DNA of 64,000 bases from Bacillus sp. NP157. GTDB taxonomy: Bacteria; Pseudomonadota; Gammaproteobacteria; Xanthomonadales; Rhodanobacteraceae. The position numbers and the translations under genes were made by a program. The stretch's first letter is position 1. The number at the start of each line of letters is the position of its first letter. Where the stretch lies: the NCBI GenBank assembly GCA_018889975.1, contig CP076546.1, positions 3,410,001 through 3,474,000 of the forward strand, in the 5' to 3' direction. Below the pieces are notes generated by a model. The model ran no database searches. It saw only the letters and a program-made list of their open reading frames with translations, and had not been told where the DNA came from. Of this stretch, positions 54,549 to 64,000 are shown piece after piece.

Positions 54549-55646
54549 TCAGGCGTCGATGCGGGCCGTGCTCTCGGGGTCGAAGAAGTGCAGGCGTTCG
54601 GCATGGAAGCCGAGGCCGACATCCGTGCCGGGCTGGATCGTCGAGTGCGGGGGAACGCGCGAAACGAGTTCTTCGCCGGCGTGGCGCATGTTGAGGAACA
54701 CTTCGTTGCCCACCGGCTCGACCACTTCCACGTGCGCGCGCAGGCGCTCGTCGATGCCCGCATGGTCGGCGACGGTGAGCAGGTCTTCCGGACGCAGGCC
54801 GACCACCAGTGGCTTGTCGATGTAAGCGGCAAGCCCGGGGCTGTCGACGCCGAGCGTGATGCTGCCTTCCTGCATGACCAGCCGCAGTCCGTCTTCGCGA
54901 CGCAGCGTGCCGTGGAACAGGTTCATCGCCGGGCTACCGAGGAAGCCCGCGACGAACAGGTTGGCCGGCTTGTTGTACAGGTTCATCGGCGTGTCGAGCT
55001 GCTGCACGACGCCACCGTTGAGCACGACGATGCGCTGGCCGAGCGTCATCGCTTCGATCTGGTCGTGGGTGACGTACACCATCGTCGCGCCGACGCGGCG
55101 ATGGATCCGCGCGATTTCCACGCGGGTCGACAGGCGCAGCTTCGCATCGAGGTTGGACAGCGGTTCGTCGAGCAGGAACACCGACGGATCGCGGACCAGC
55201 GCACGCCCCAACGCCACGCGCTGGCGCTGGCCACCGGAAAGCGCCGCGGGGCGGTGGTCGAGGCGCTCGTCCAGGCCGAGCATGTCGGAGGCCGTGGCGA
55301 CGCGCTTGTCGATCTCGGCCTTGTCCACGCCGCGCAGGCGCAGGCCGAAGCCCAGGTTCTCGCGCACCGTCATGTGCGGATAGAGCGCGTAGTTCTGGAA
55401 CACCATGGCGATGTCGCGATCCTTCGGCGCGACGTCGTTGACCACCCGGTCGCCGATCCGCATCGTGCCGCCGGAAATCGACTCCAGCCCCGCGATCATG
55501 CGCAGCAGCGTGGTCTTGCCGCAGCCGGAGGGCCCGACCAGCACCAGCAGTTCGCCGTCGGCGATCTCGAAGCTGGCTTCGTTCAGGGCCACATGGCCGT
55601 TGGGGTAAACCTTGCGCACCTTGTCGAGGGTGACCGCTGCCATCAT
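54549..55646 (-). CDS. ugpC: sugar ABC transporter ATP-binding protein (UgpC/MsmK type)
   Basis: A 365-residue ABC ATPase with a regulatory C-terminal TOBE/OB domain. It has Walker A GPSGCGKTTLLR, signature LSGGQRQRVALGRAL and Walker B VFLLDEPLSNLDAKLR. It would power one or several carbohydrate importers encoded elsewhere; no permease gene is adjacent. It is divergent from glk, with a LacI-type operator between them. MM at the start leaves two possible ATGs three bases apart. Confidence 0.9.
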   Translation of the reverse strand: MMAAVTLDKVRKVYPNGHVALNEASFEIADGELLVLVGPSGCGKTTLLRMIAGLESISGGTMRIGDRVVNDVAPKDRDIAMVFQNYALYPHMTVRENLGFGLRLRGVDKAEIDKRVATASDMLGLDERLDHRPAALSGGQRQRVALGRALVRDPSVFLLDEPLSNLDAKLRLSTRVEIARIHRRVGATMVYVTHDQIEAMTLGQRIVVLNGGVVQQLDTPMNLYNKPANLFVAGFLGSPAMNLFHGTLRREDGLRLVMQEGSITLGVDSPGLAAYIDKPLVVGLRPEDLLTVADHAGIDERLRAHVEVVEPVGNEVFLNMRHAGEELVSRVPPHSTIQPGTDVGLGFHAERLHFFDPESTARIDA

Positions 55647-55716
55647 GACTCTCCAATAGAAGCCCGGGCGGGCAGGCGAAGGCGTGCCATCGACCCGGAC
55701 GATGGGGTATTCTGCC

Positions 55717-55734
55717 GACGTAATCGTTTACGTC
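55717..55734. promoter_or_regulatory. LacI-family-type operator between ugpC and glk
   Basis: GACGTAA, TCGT, TTACGTC: a perfect 7-bp palindrome with a central CG step, the usual design of LacI/GalR-family sites. The placement between two divergent sugar-use genes supports it. The regulator gene is not in the window. Confidence 0.5.
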
Positions 55735-55814
55735 AAAGTGTCGGACCCACGGCCCCCATTCAGGACTCCCCGGCTGTGTCAACGGAGTGAAGAGCAAACC
55801 GTCACTAGACGACA

Positions 55815-55850
55815 GCCCCCGCAAGAGGCAACCTTGCGGGCTTCCGTGAC
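55815..55850 (+). other. leader hairpin before glk
   Basis: CCCGCAAG (55818-55825) and CTTGCGGG (55833-55840) form a perfect stem with a seven-base loop, ending 28 bp before the glk start. GTCAC (55801-55805) and GTGAC (55846-55850) could close it further. There is no T-run, so it is not a standard terminator. Confidence 0.4.
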
Positions 55851-55868
55851 ACGACAGGCTTCCCCATC

Positions 55869-56912
55869 ATGGCTAACGTTAGCGCCGCGGCGCCGACCCT
55901 GCTCGCCGACCTCGGCGGCACGAACGTGCGGTTTGGCATCGCCCATCCGGAACAAGGGCAGCCCCTCGTCCAGGAAAGCATCCGGCGTTACCACGTGAAG
56001 GACTATGCCTCGCTGGCCGACGCCGCGAAGCAGTATTTCAAGGAAACCGGGCACGAAGCCCAGCGCGCCATCATCGCCGCGGCCGGCCGCATCGATAACG
56101 GCGAGACGGTCAAGGTCACCAACAACCCCTGGGCCATCTCGGCCAAGAAGCTCGCTGCCGACCTCGACCTCGAGTGGGTCCACCTGGTCAACGACTTCGC
56201 CGCCCAGTCCATGGCCGTGATGCTGATGAGCGCGGACAAGGTCGTCGACAAGGACGGCAACACCGAACTCACGCCGGTCGGCAAGGTCGCCGTGCCGCGC
56301 ATCGGCGGAAAGGACGAGCAGACCTTCGTGGTCGTCGGTCCGGGCACCGGCCTCGGCGTCGGCGGCCTGCTGATCCGTGGCGACAAGGTCAGCGTGCTGC
56401 AGACCGAGGGCGGCCACGCCGGCTTCGCGGCCCATAGCGCCGAGGACATCGAGATCCTCAAGGTGCTCAACCTGCGCTACGGCCGTGTCTCCAACGAGCG
56501 CCTGATCAGCGGCGGCGGCCTGGTCAACCTGTACGACGCCATCTGCGAGATCTCCGGCCAGAAGCCGGACGAGGGCATCACCCCGGAAGTGGTGACCCAG
56601 CGTGCGCTGGATGGCTCCTGCCCGATGTGCCAGCGTGCCGTGGAAACCTTCGCCGGCATCTTCGGCAGCGTCGCCGGCGACCTCGTGCTGACGCTCGGTG
56701 CGTGGGACGGTGTTTACCTCACCGGCGGCATGACGCCGATCCTGCTGCCTTGGATCCAGAAGCACTTCCGCGAGCGCTTCGAAGCGAAGGGTCGTTTCCG
56801 CGACACGATGGAAAACGTGCCCACCCAGGCGATCATGAATCCCGAGCCGGGCCTGATCGGCGGCGCCGCGCTGGCGATCGTCGAGGCGGGTGGGTCGCCG
56901 CTGCGGCGGTAA
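55869..56912 (+). CDS. glk: glucokinase
   Basis: A 347-residue bacterial glucokinase phosphorylating glucose to glucose 6-phosphate. It has the ATP-site LLADLGGTNVRFGI (about 11-24), VVGPGTGLGVGGLL (about 158-171), QTEGGHAGFA with the catalytic-region Glu and His, and VYLTGGMTPILLP. It feeds the Entner-Doudoroff/glycolytic pathways. It is divergent from the sugar ABC ATPase gene. Confidence 0.93.
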   Translation: MANVSAAAPTLLADLGGTNVRFGIAHPEQGQPLVQESIRRYHVKDYASLADAAKQYFKETGHEAQRAIIAAAGRIDNGETVKVTNNPWAISAKKLAADLDLEWVHLVNDFAAQSMAVMLMSADKVVDKDGNTELTPVGKVAVPRIGGKDEQTFVVVGPGTGLGVGGLLIRGDKVSVLQTEGGHAGFAAHSAEDIEILKVLNLRYGRVSNERLISGGGLVNLYDAICEISGQKPDEGITPEVVTQRALDGSCPMCQRAVETFAGIFGSVAGDLVLTLGAWDGVYLTGGMTPILLPWIQKHFRERFEAKGRFRDTMENVPTQAIMNPEPGLIGGAALAIVEAGGSPLRR

Positions 56913-56935
56913 GCGGTAGGCCTGCGGGGCGTCAA

Positions 56936-56958
56936 TCGCGCGCAGGCGCGCTCCTACA
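56936..56958 (-). repeat. REP palindrome, consensus copy
   Basis: A perfect REP 24 bp after the glk stop and the first element of a three-part REP cluster. Confidence 0.9.
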
Positions 56959-57005
56959 CGGTCGCGACACCCGTTGCGCGCTCCTACACGGTTGCGACAC
57001 CCGCT
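56946..57005 (+). repeat. 30-bp direct repeat made of REP tail plus spacer
   Basis: Two adjacent 30-bp units (56946-56975 and 56976-57005) differ at two positions. Each begins with GCGCGCTCCTACACGG and ends with CGACACCCG. The second holds half a REP, so the array grew by duplicating REP tail and spacer. Confidence 0.8.
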
Positions 57006-57027
57006 GTAGGAGCGCGCCTGCGCGCGA
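57005..57027 (+). repeat. REP palindrome, consensus copy
   Basis: A perfect copy opposite in orientation to 56936-56958, just before the stop of the SNF2 helicase gene. Confidence 0.9.
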
Positions 57028-57032
57028 GGCTC

Positions 57033-60041
<3,009 letters not shown>

Positions 60042-60162
60042 CCGTATCGGTCCCGCCTGCGCGACCAAAACACGAAGCTTAGCAAAGGCCGCGTGGACTG
60101 CCCGTAGGACTTTTTACCCGGGACCGGCCCGGTTCAGCGAAGCGGGAGGTGGGCCGGCGCCG

Positions 60163-61200
60163 TCAGCCGCGCCGGCCGGCGAACAGGTCGACCGGGTATT
60201 CCGCCTTCTGCTCCCGGCCCATCAGGGTCCGGACGCCCTCTTCGGGGGTGACCTCGCCGTGCAACACGGCGCGGACAGCCGCGGAAATCGGCAGGTCCAG
60301 GCCGTGGAAGCCCGCCAGGCGCGCGACTTCGTCTGCCGTGACCACGCTTTCCACCACCTGGCCGATCTGCCGCACCGCCTCTTCCAGTGGAATCCCACGA
60401 CCCAGGGCGAGCCCCAGCCGGCGATTACGCGACAGGTCGCCCGTGCAGGTCAGCACCAGGTCGCCCAGGCCGGCGAGGCCCATCAGGGTCTCGGCGCGTG
60501 CGCCCAGGGCGACGCCCAGGCGGAGCATCTCGTTCATGCCACGGGTGATCAGGCCGGCGCGGGCATTGAGGCCCAGCTCCATGCCATCGGCCACGCCGGT
60601 CGCCACGGCCAGCACGTTCTTCATCGCCCCGCCCAGCTCGGCGCCGAGGATGTCGTTACCGGTGTAGGCGCGGAAGTTCGGCGCGTGCAGCAGGACTGCC
60701 AGCTCCTTGCCGAACGCTTCGTCGGTCGCATGCACGGTGACGGCGCTGGGCAGGCCGGCGGTGACCTCGCGGGCGAACGACGGCCCGGTGACCACGGCCG
60801 CGGGACGGCCCGGGAGCTTCTGGTTGACCAGCTCGTGCAGGAACCGGCCAGTACCGGTCTCGAAGCCCTTGGTCGCCCAGGAAATCCGGGCGCCGGGGTC
60901 GAGCATCGGCACGATTTCGTCCAGCACCGACGCGAACGCGTGGCTGGGGACGACGATCAGGACGATGCCGGCACCGCGGACGGCGGCGGCCAGGTCGGCC
61001 TCGTAGGCCAGCTCGGGCGGCAGGTCCAGGTCGGGCAGGTAGCGCAGGTTGCGCCGGGCCGCGGCCATCTCGGCCAGGGCCACGGCGTCACGACCCCACA
61101 GGCGCGTGGGGACGTCGTTACGCGCCAGCAGGGCCGCCAGCGCGGTGCCCCAGGACCCGGCGCCGAGGACGGCGACGGTGGGTCGGGAGGGAGCGGTCAC
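60163..61200 (-). CDS. gpsA: glycerol-3-phosphate dehydrogenase [NAD(P)+]
   Basis: A 345-residue enzyme making sn-glycerol 3-phosphate for phospholipids. The Rossmann motif is [16 protein letters not shown] (about 10-25). Lys in [14 protein letters not shown] (about 190) is the catalytic Lys, and [15 protein letters not shown] is also typical. It is located three bases after secB, a conserved secB-gpsA pair. Confidence 0.95.
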   Translation of the reverse strand: MTAPSRPTVAVLGAGSWGTALAALLARNDVPTRLWGRDAVALAEMAAARRNLRYLPDLDLPPELAYEADLAAAVRGAGIVLIVVPSHAFASVLDEIVPMLDPGARISWATKGFETGTGRFLHELVNQKLPGRPAAVVTGPSFAREVTAGLPSAVTVHATDEAFGKELAVLLHAPNFRAYTGNDILGAELGGAMKNVLAVATGVADGMELGLNARAGLITRGMNEMLRLGVALGARAETLMGLAGLGDLVLTCTGDLSRNRRLGLALGRGIPLEEAVRQIGQVVESVVTADEVARLAGFHGLDLPISAAVRAVLHGEVTPEEGVRTLMGREQKAEYPVDLFAGRRG

Positions 61201-61203
61201 GAT

Positions 61204-61695
61204 TTAGCTGTTGAGCGTGTGGGCACCGACGCCTTCGACCTGCTGGCGCTGCTGTTCGGCGTACAGGGCGTCGAAGTTGATCGGCTGCAGCAGGAACGGC
61301 GGGAAACCACCCTCCTGGATCATCGCCGAGACCATCTGGCGGCCGTAGGGGAACAGCAGGTTCGGGCAGTAGGAGCCGAGGATGCCGTCGCGGTCTTCGT
61401 CGGTGAAGCCGGCGATGCCGAAAATGCCGGCCTGGTGCACTTCGGCCAGGTAAGCCGTGCGGTCGCCCAGGGCGCAGGTCAGGGTCAGCGACAGGACCAC
61501 TTCGAACTGGTCGTTGCCCAGGTCGACGGCCTTGTGGCCGAGGTTGAGCTGGACCTGCGGCTGCGCCTCGGTCTCGCCCATTTCCTGGAAGATCTGCGGC
61601 GCATTGGGCGCCTCGAACGAAGCGTCCTTGACGTAGATCTTCTGCAGCACGAGCTGCGGCTGGCCGGCCTGGCCGTTGGCGTTAAAGTCTGCCAT
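61204..61695 (-). CDS. secB: protein-export chaperone SecB
   Basis: A 163-residue tetrameric chaperone that delivers unfolded preproteins to SecA. It has QKIYVKDASFEAPNAPQIF at the N-terminus, HQAGIFGI in the middle and the SecA-contact region GSYCPNLLFPYGRQMVS. The start ATG at 61695 gives the usual length; the longer open frame to 61971 is rejected. It heads secB-gpsA-helicase on the minus strand. Confidence 0.96.
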   Translation of the reverse strand: MADFNANGQAGQPQLVLQKIYVKDASFEAPNAPQIFQEMGETEAQPQVQLNLGHKAVDLGNDQFEVVLSLTLTCALGDRTAYLAEVHQAGIFGIAGFTDEDRDGILGSYCPNLLFPYGRQMVSAMIQEGGFPPFLLQPINFDALYAEQQRQQVEGVGAHTLNS

Positions 61696-61796
61696 GGGTC
61701 TGTTCCTCGGAAATGGGGCGTCGTGGTTGGGGAGCCGCGCCAGGGGCGCGAAAGCCGGGATTGTTTCACACAACCCACCCGGCCGCACATACCGGC

Positions 61797-61826
61797 TTGC
61801 GTGAAGGTGTAGGAATCTGGGAGAAT
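61797..61826 (+). promoter_or_regulatory. candidate rpmB promoter in the secB-rpmB gap
   Basis: In the 309-bp gap 61696-62004, -35 TTGCGT (61797-61802) and -10 GAGAAT (61821-61826) are 18 bp apart. The leader that follows is about 170 nt and has a CCCG-CTTTGT-CGGG hairpin. Otherwise nothing is seen in the gap. The start codon has a strong AAAGGAGG. Confidence 0.4.
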
Positions 61827-62004
61827 GCCCGGCTTCCTTATGCCATCCCGCTTTGTCGGGCAGGTCCGTCATGCGATGCGGGCTTCGAAGTGGCGGAAGC
61901 GCTCCATTTCCAGCCATCGCTTGGCGTCCCCTACGAAGGGGTAGCCGCTGGGCCGTTGCCGTCCTGGCCAAAGGACGGTCAAAACGAATCTAAAGGAGGC
62001 CCAC

Positions 62005-62241
62005 ATGGCCCGTAGATGCCAAGTCACCAATAAGGGTGTGCAGACCGGTAACAACGTCTCGCACGCGAACAACAAGACCCGTCGCCGCTGGTTGCCGAAC
62101 CTGCATGAGCGTCGCTTCTGGGTCGCCAGCGAGAACCGTTGGGTCAAGCTGCGCGTTTCGAACCATGCCCTGCGCACCATCGACAAGAACGGCATCGAAG
62201 CCGTGCTGGCCGACCTCCGTGCCCGTGGCGAGAAGATCTAA
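62005..62241 (+). CDS. rpmB: 50S ribosomal protein L28
   Basis: A 78-residue L28 with [28 protein letters not shown] at its start (long motif at residues 1-28, key residues C5, K10, N17, H20) and [14 protein letters not shown] near the end. It contacts 23S rRNA in the large subunit. It is followed after 11 bp by rpmG, the standard pair. Confidence 0.97.
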   Translation: MARRCQVTNKGVQTGNNVSHANNKTRRRWLPNLHERRFWVASENRWVKLRVSNHALRTIDKNGIEAVLADLRARGEKI

Positions 62242-62252
62242 GGAGTCCGACT

Positions 62253-62417
62253 ATGGCTGGCAAGCGCGACAAGATTCGCCTGATCTCCTCTGCGGGTACC
62301 GGGCACTTCTACACCACGGACAAGAACAAGAAGAACACGCCGGAAAAGATGGAGATCAAGAAGTACGATCCCGTCGTCCGTAAGCACGTGATCTACAAGG
62401 AAGGCAAGATCAAATAA
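62253..62417 (+). CDS. rpmG: 50S ribosomal protein L33
   Basis: A 54-residue L33 with [20 protein letters not shown] and [19 protein letters not shown]. It has no CxxC pairs, so it is the zinc-free form. AAGGAG precedes the ATG by seven bases. It is the second gene of the rpmBG operon and is followed by a strong terminator. Confidence 0.97.
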   Translation: MAGKRDKIRLISSAGTGHFYTTDKNKKNTPEKMEIKKYDPVVRKHVIYKEGKIK

Positions 62418-62427
62418 TTGATCTTCG

Positions 62428-62457
62428 AAAAACCCGCCGGAAGGCGGGTTTTTTTCT
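62428..62457 (+). terminator. Rho-independent terminator of rpmBG
   Basis: The stem AACCCGCC / GGCGGGTT with loop GGAA is followed by T7, directly behind rpmG. Confidence 0.92.
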
Positions 62458-62484
62458 CCCGGATACGCGACGGATGCCTTCAGG

Positions 62485-62862
62485 ATGAAACCCTACAGAA
62501 CAGCCCTGGCGGCGACCTCGCTCGCCGCCGCCTCGATGCTGGCCCACGGCCAGCCCGCGCACCCGCGGTCGATCTGCGACATCGCCGATGCCGATGCGAA
62601 TGGTGCCCTGACAATCCGGGCACACGTGACGCCGACCATGCACGCCGGCCTGCAGCTCACCGACACAAAGTGTCCGGGAAAGCTTCTCGAGCTGCGGGAC
62701 AAGGCAGGCGATCCGGCGCAAAAGGACGCGCTGTCCAGGGCCTTCGCGGCGCGCCTTTACGAGCGCCCCTACGCGCTGGTCATCTCGGGACAGGTGCAAA
62801 CCCTCGATGGACGCCGGGTATTCGTCGCCACCGGGATGGCCTACGAAGCGGGCAACCCATAA
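62485..62862 (+). CDS. small secreted protein of unknown function
   Basis: A 125-residue protein. A signal peptide (about 1-22, LAATSLAAASMLAHG) is followed by a domain with two Cys (SICDIAD and TDTKCPGKLL) that may form a disulfide. The family is not recognised. It lies between two terminators, so it is its own transcription unit. Confidence 0.65.
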   Translation: MKPYRTALAATSLAAASMLAHGQPAHPRSICDIADADANGALTIRAHVTPTMHAGLQLTDTKCPGKLLELRDKAGDPAQKDALSRAFAARLYERPYALVISGQVQTLDGRRVFVATGMAYEAGNP

Positions 62863-62890
62863 AAAAACGCTGCCGGATGGCAGCGTTTCT
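62861..62890. terminator. bidirectional Rho-independent terminator
   Basis: The stem AAACGCTGCC / GGCAGCGTTT (62865-62888) has a four-base loop GGAT and an A-run on its left, so it can terminate the small secreted gene on the plus strand and the desaturase on the minus strand. Confidence 0.85.
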
Positions 62891-62910
62891 TCAATCGCAG
62901 CGCGGGACGA

Positions 62911-64000
62911 TCACGCCCCGACGGCGGAGTATCCCTTCAGGCGCTGCGCGAACTGCTGCAACGAACGGATGCCGCTTTCTTCGGCTTCGCGGATCCACTG
63001 CTGCAAGGCGGTCAGGGCCTTGTCGGCGCCACGCTCTTCCATCAAGGCCACGAGGCGGGCGCGGAAATCGCAGACCGTCTGCAGGGCCGGGCGATTCGCC
63101 AGCGCGGCATGCATGCGCTCGCGGGCATCATTGTCGAGCCAGCGGCCACCGTCAGCCAGCGAACGACGCAGGCGGCGCGGGATGGCCTTCATGCGATCGC
63201 CCGCCGAACCCATCTCTTCGCGCATGGTCGGCAGGATCACGTTGCGGTAGTAATCCGTCGTCGCCTGGAAGCGCAGGGTCAGCACGCCCTTCAGCGTCTC
63301 GGCATCCGGCAGGTGCACGTTCGGGCGGATGTTCAGCGTCGGCGCGACGCGCAACACCTTGGCGAGGCGAACCGCACGCAGGGTGCAGATCGCGGCCCAG
63401 CCGATATCGAACTCCCACTTGCGCAGCGCGAACTTCGCCGAGCTGGGGAAGGCGTGGTGGTTGTTGTGCAGCTCTTCACCGCCGATCCAGAAGCCCCACG
63501 GCGAGATGTTCGTGGCCGTGTCGCTGCTCTCGAAATTGCGGTAGCCCCACCAGTGGCCGATGCCGTTGACGAAGCCGGCGGCCCAGAACGGAATCCAGAG
63601 CATCTGGATCGCCCACAGGGCCATGCCCACCACGCCGAACAGCGAGACATTGATGATGGCCATCAGCACGGGGCCCCAGTACGGGTGCTTGCCGAACAGG
63701 CGGCGCTCGAAGAAGTCGTCCGGGGTACCGCGACCGTACTTCTCCATGTCGGCCTTGTTGTAGCTGGCCTCACGGTAGAGCGACACGCCGTCGAGGAAGA
63801 CCTTCCTGATGCCGAAGACCTGCGGGCTGTGCGGATCTTCCTCGGTCTCGACCTTGGCGTGGTGCTTGCGATGGATCGCGACCCACTCCTTCACGACCAT
63901 GCCGGTGGTGAGCCAGCCCCAGAAGCGGAAGAAGCCATTGAGCGTCCAATGGAAATCGACGCCGCGGTGGGTGGCGCTACGGTGGTAGTACAGCGTCACC
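62911..64000 (-). CDS. membrane fatty acid desaturase (acyl-CoA/acyl-lipid delta-9 type), 5' end outside window
   Basis: About 363 residues are inside the window; the N-terminus lies beyond 64000. Three histidine boxes bind the di-iron site: YHRSATHR, HRKHHAK and HNNHHAF. Two membrane pairs lie around the second box and near MAIINVSLFGVVGMALWAI. It introduces a double bond in fatty acyl chains. The C-terminal 130 residues after the catalytic region are an extra, helical extension (DRMKAIPRRLRRSLADG onward). Confidence 0.9.
   Translation of the reverse strand, partial: VTLYYHRSATHRGVDFHWTLNGFFRFWGWLTTGMVVKEWVAIHRKHHAKVETEEDPHSPQVFGIRKVFLDGVSLYREASYNKADMEKYGRGTPDDFFERRLFGKHPYWGPVLMAIINVSLFGVVGMALWAIQMLWIPFWAAGFVNGIGHWWGYRNFESSDTATNISPWGFWIGGEELHNNHHAFPSSAKFALRKWEFDIGWAAICTLRAVRLAKVLRVAPTLNIRPNVHLPDAETLKGVLTLRFQATTDYYRNVILPTMREEMGSAGDRMKAIPRRLRRSLADGGRWLDNDARERMHAALANRPALQTVCDFRARLVALMEERGADKALTALQQWIREAEESGIRSLQQFAQRLKGYSAVGA

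Overview
The window is GC-rich gammaproteobacterial chromosome. The rhlB / trxA-rho arrangement, the plant-type GshA, the Mg-type HemB, the hmu heme locus and the many GTAG-headed REP palindromes suggest Xanthomonadales, probably Rhodanobacteraceae (Luteibacter/Dyella-like). This placement is an inference from gene content. No rRNA, tRNA or CRISPR array was seen.

Layout. 1-529: 5' end of an IS110-family element, minus strand, cut by the window edge. 636-12977: housekeeping and small-unit genes (EamA exporter, ECF sigma factor with membrane partner, AMP nucleosidase, DegV, SDR oxidoreductase, ABC ATPase, lipoprotein, SppA, MATE pump, DUF3667). 12978-13347: AT-rich intergenic region with three DnaA-type boxes in front of priA. 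13348-18135: priA, transaldolase, aldehyde dehydrogenase. 18181-26108: a tripartite RND efflux operon directly downstream of its likely two-component system. 26187-27047: rpoH with a CIRCE (HrcA) operator over its promoter. 27408-29284: an orphan PemK/MazF-like toxin and a complete second IS110 copy. 29285-32486: ung, a two-receiver response regulator, ftsX and ftsE. 32610-37087: rhlB facing trxA and rho. 37220-38153: a frameshifted DUF3800 gene of lower GC. 38341-47136: gshA, fadL-type porin, YcgL, a large membrane ankyrin protein and a CPA2 antiporter. 47211-54343: hemB and the hmuRSTUV heme uptake operon. 54549-56912: a sugar-ABC ATPase divergent from glucokinase. 57033-61695: SNF2 helicase, gpsA, secB. 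62005-64000: rpmB-rpmG, a small secreted protein and a fatty acid desaturase that runs off the edge.

The main discovery is in the IS110 copies. The non-coding leader before the transposase (28038-28273, and its mirror at 274-509) reads as a bridge RNA. It has two internal loops of matching architecture. The first carries guides matching the two halves of the REP sequence into which the element is inserted. The second carries guides matching the element's own right and left ends. Both copies sit at the same CT core of a REP, and in the complete copy the ung stop codon is formed by the REP remnant. This is an RNA-guided transposon whose guide appears dedicated to the host's own REP family.

Other regulatory structures are also readable. 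The SD of the heme receptor hmuR is held in a perfect stem of a leader hairpin, downstream of a Fur-box-like palindrome that covers the promoter. A CIRCE element covers the rpoH promoter. A LacI-type operator lies between ugpC and glk. Tandem repeats and inverted REPs fill several intergenic gaps.
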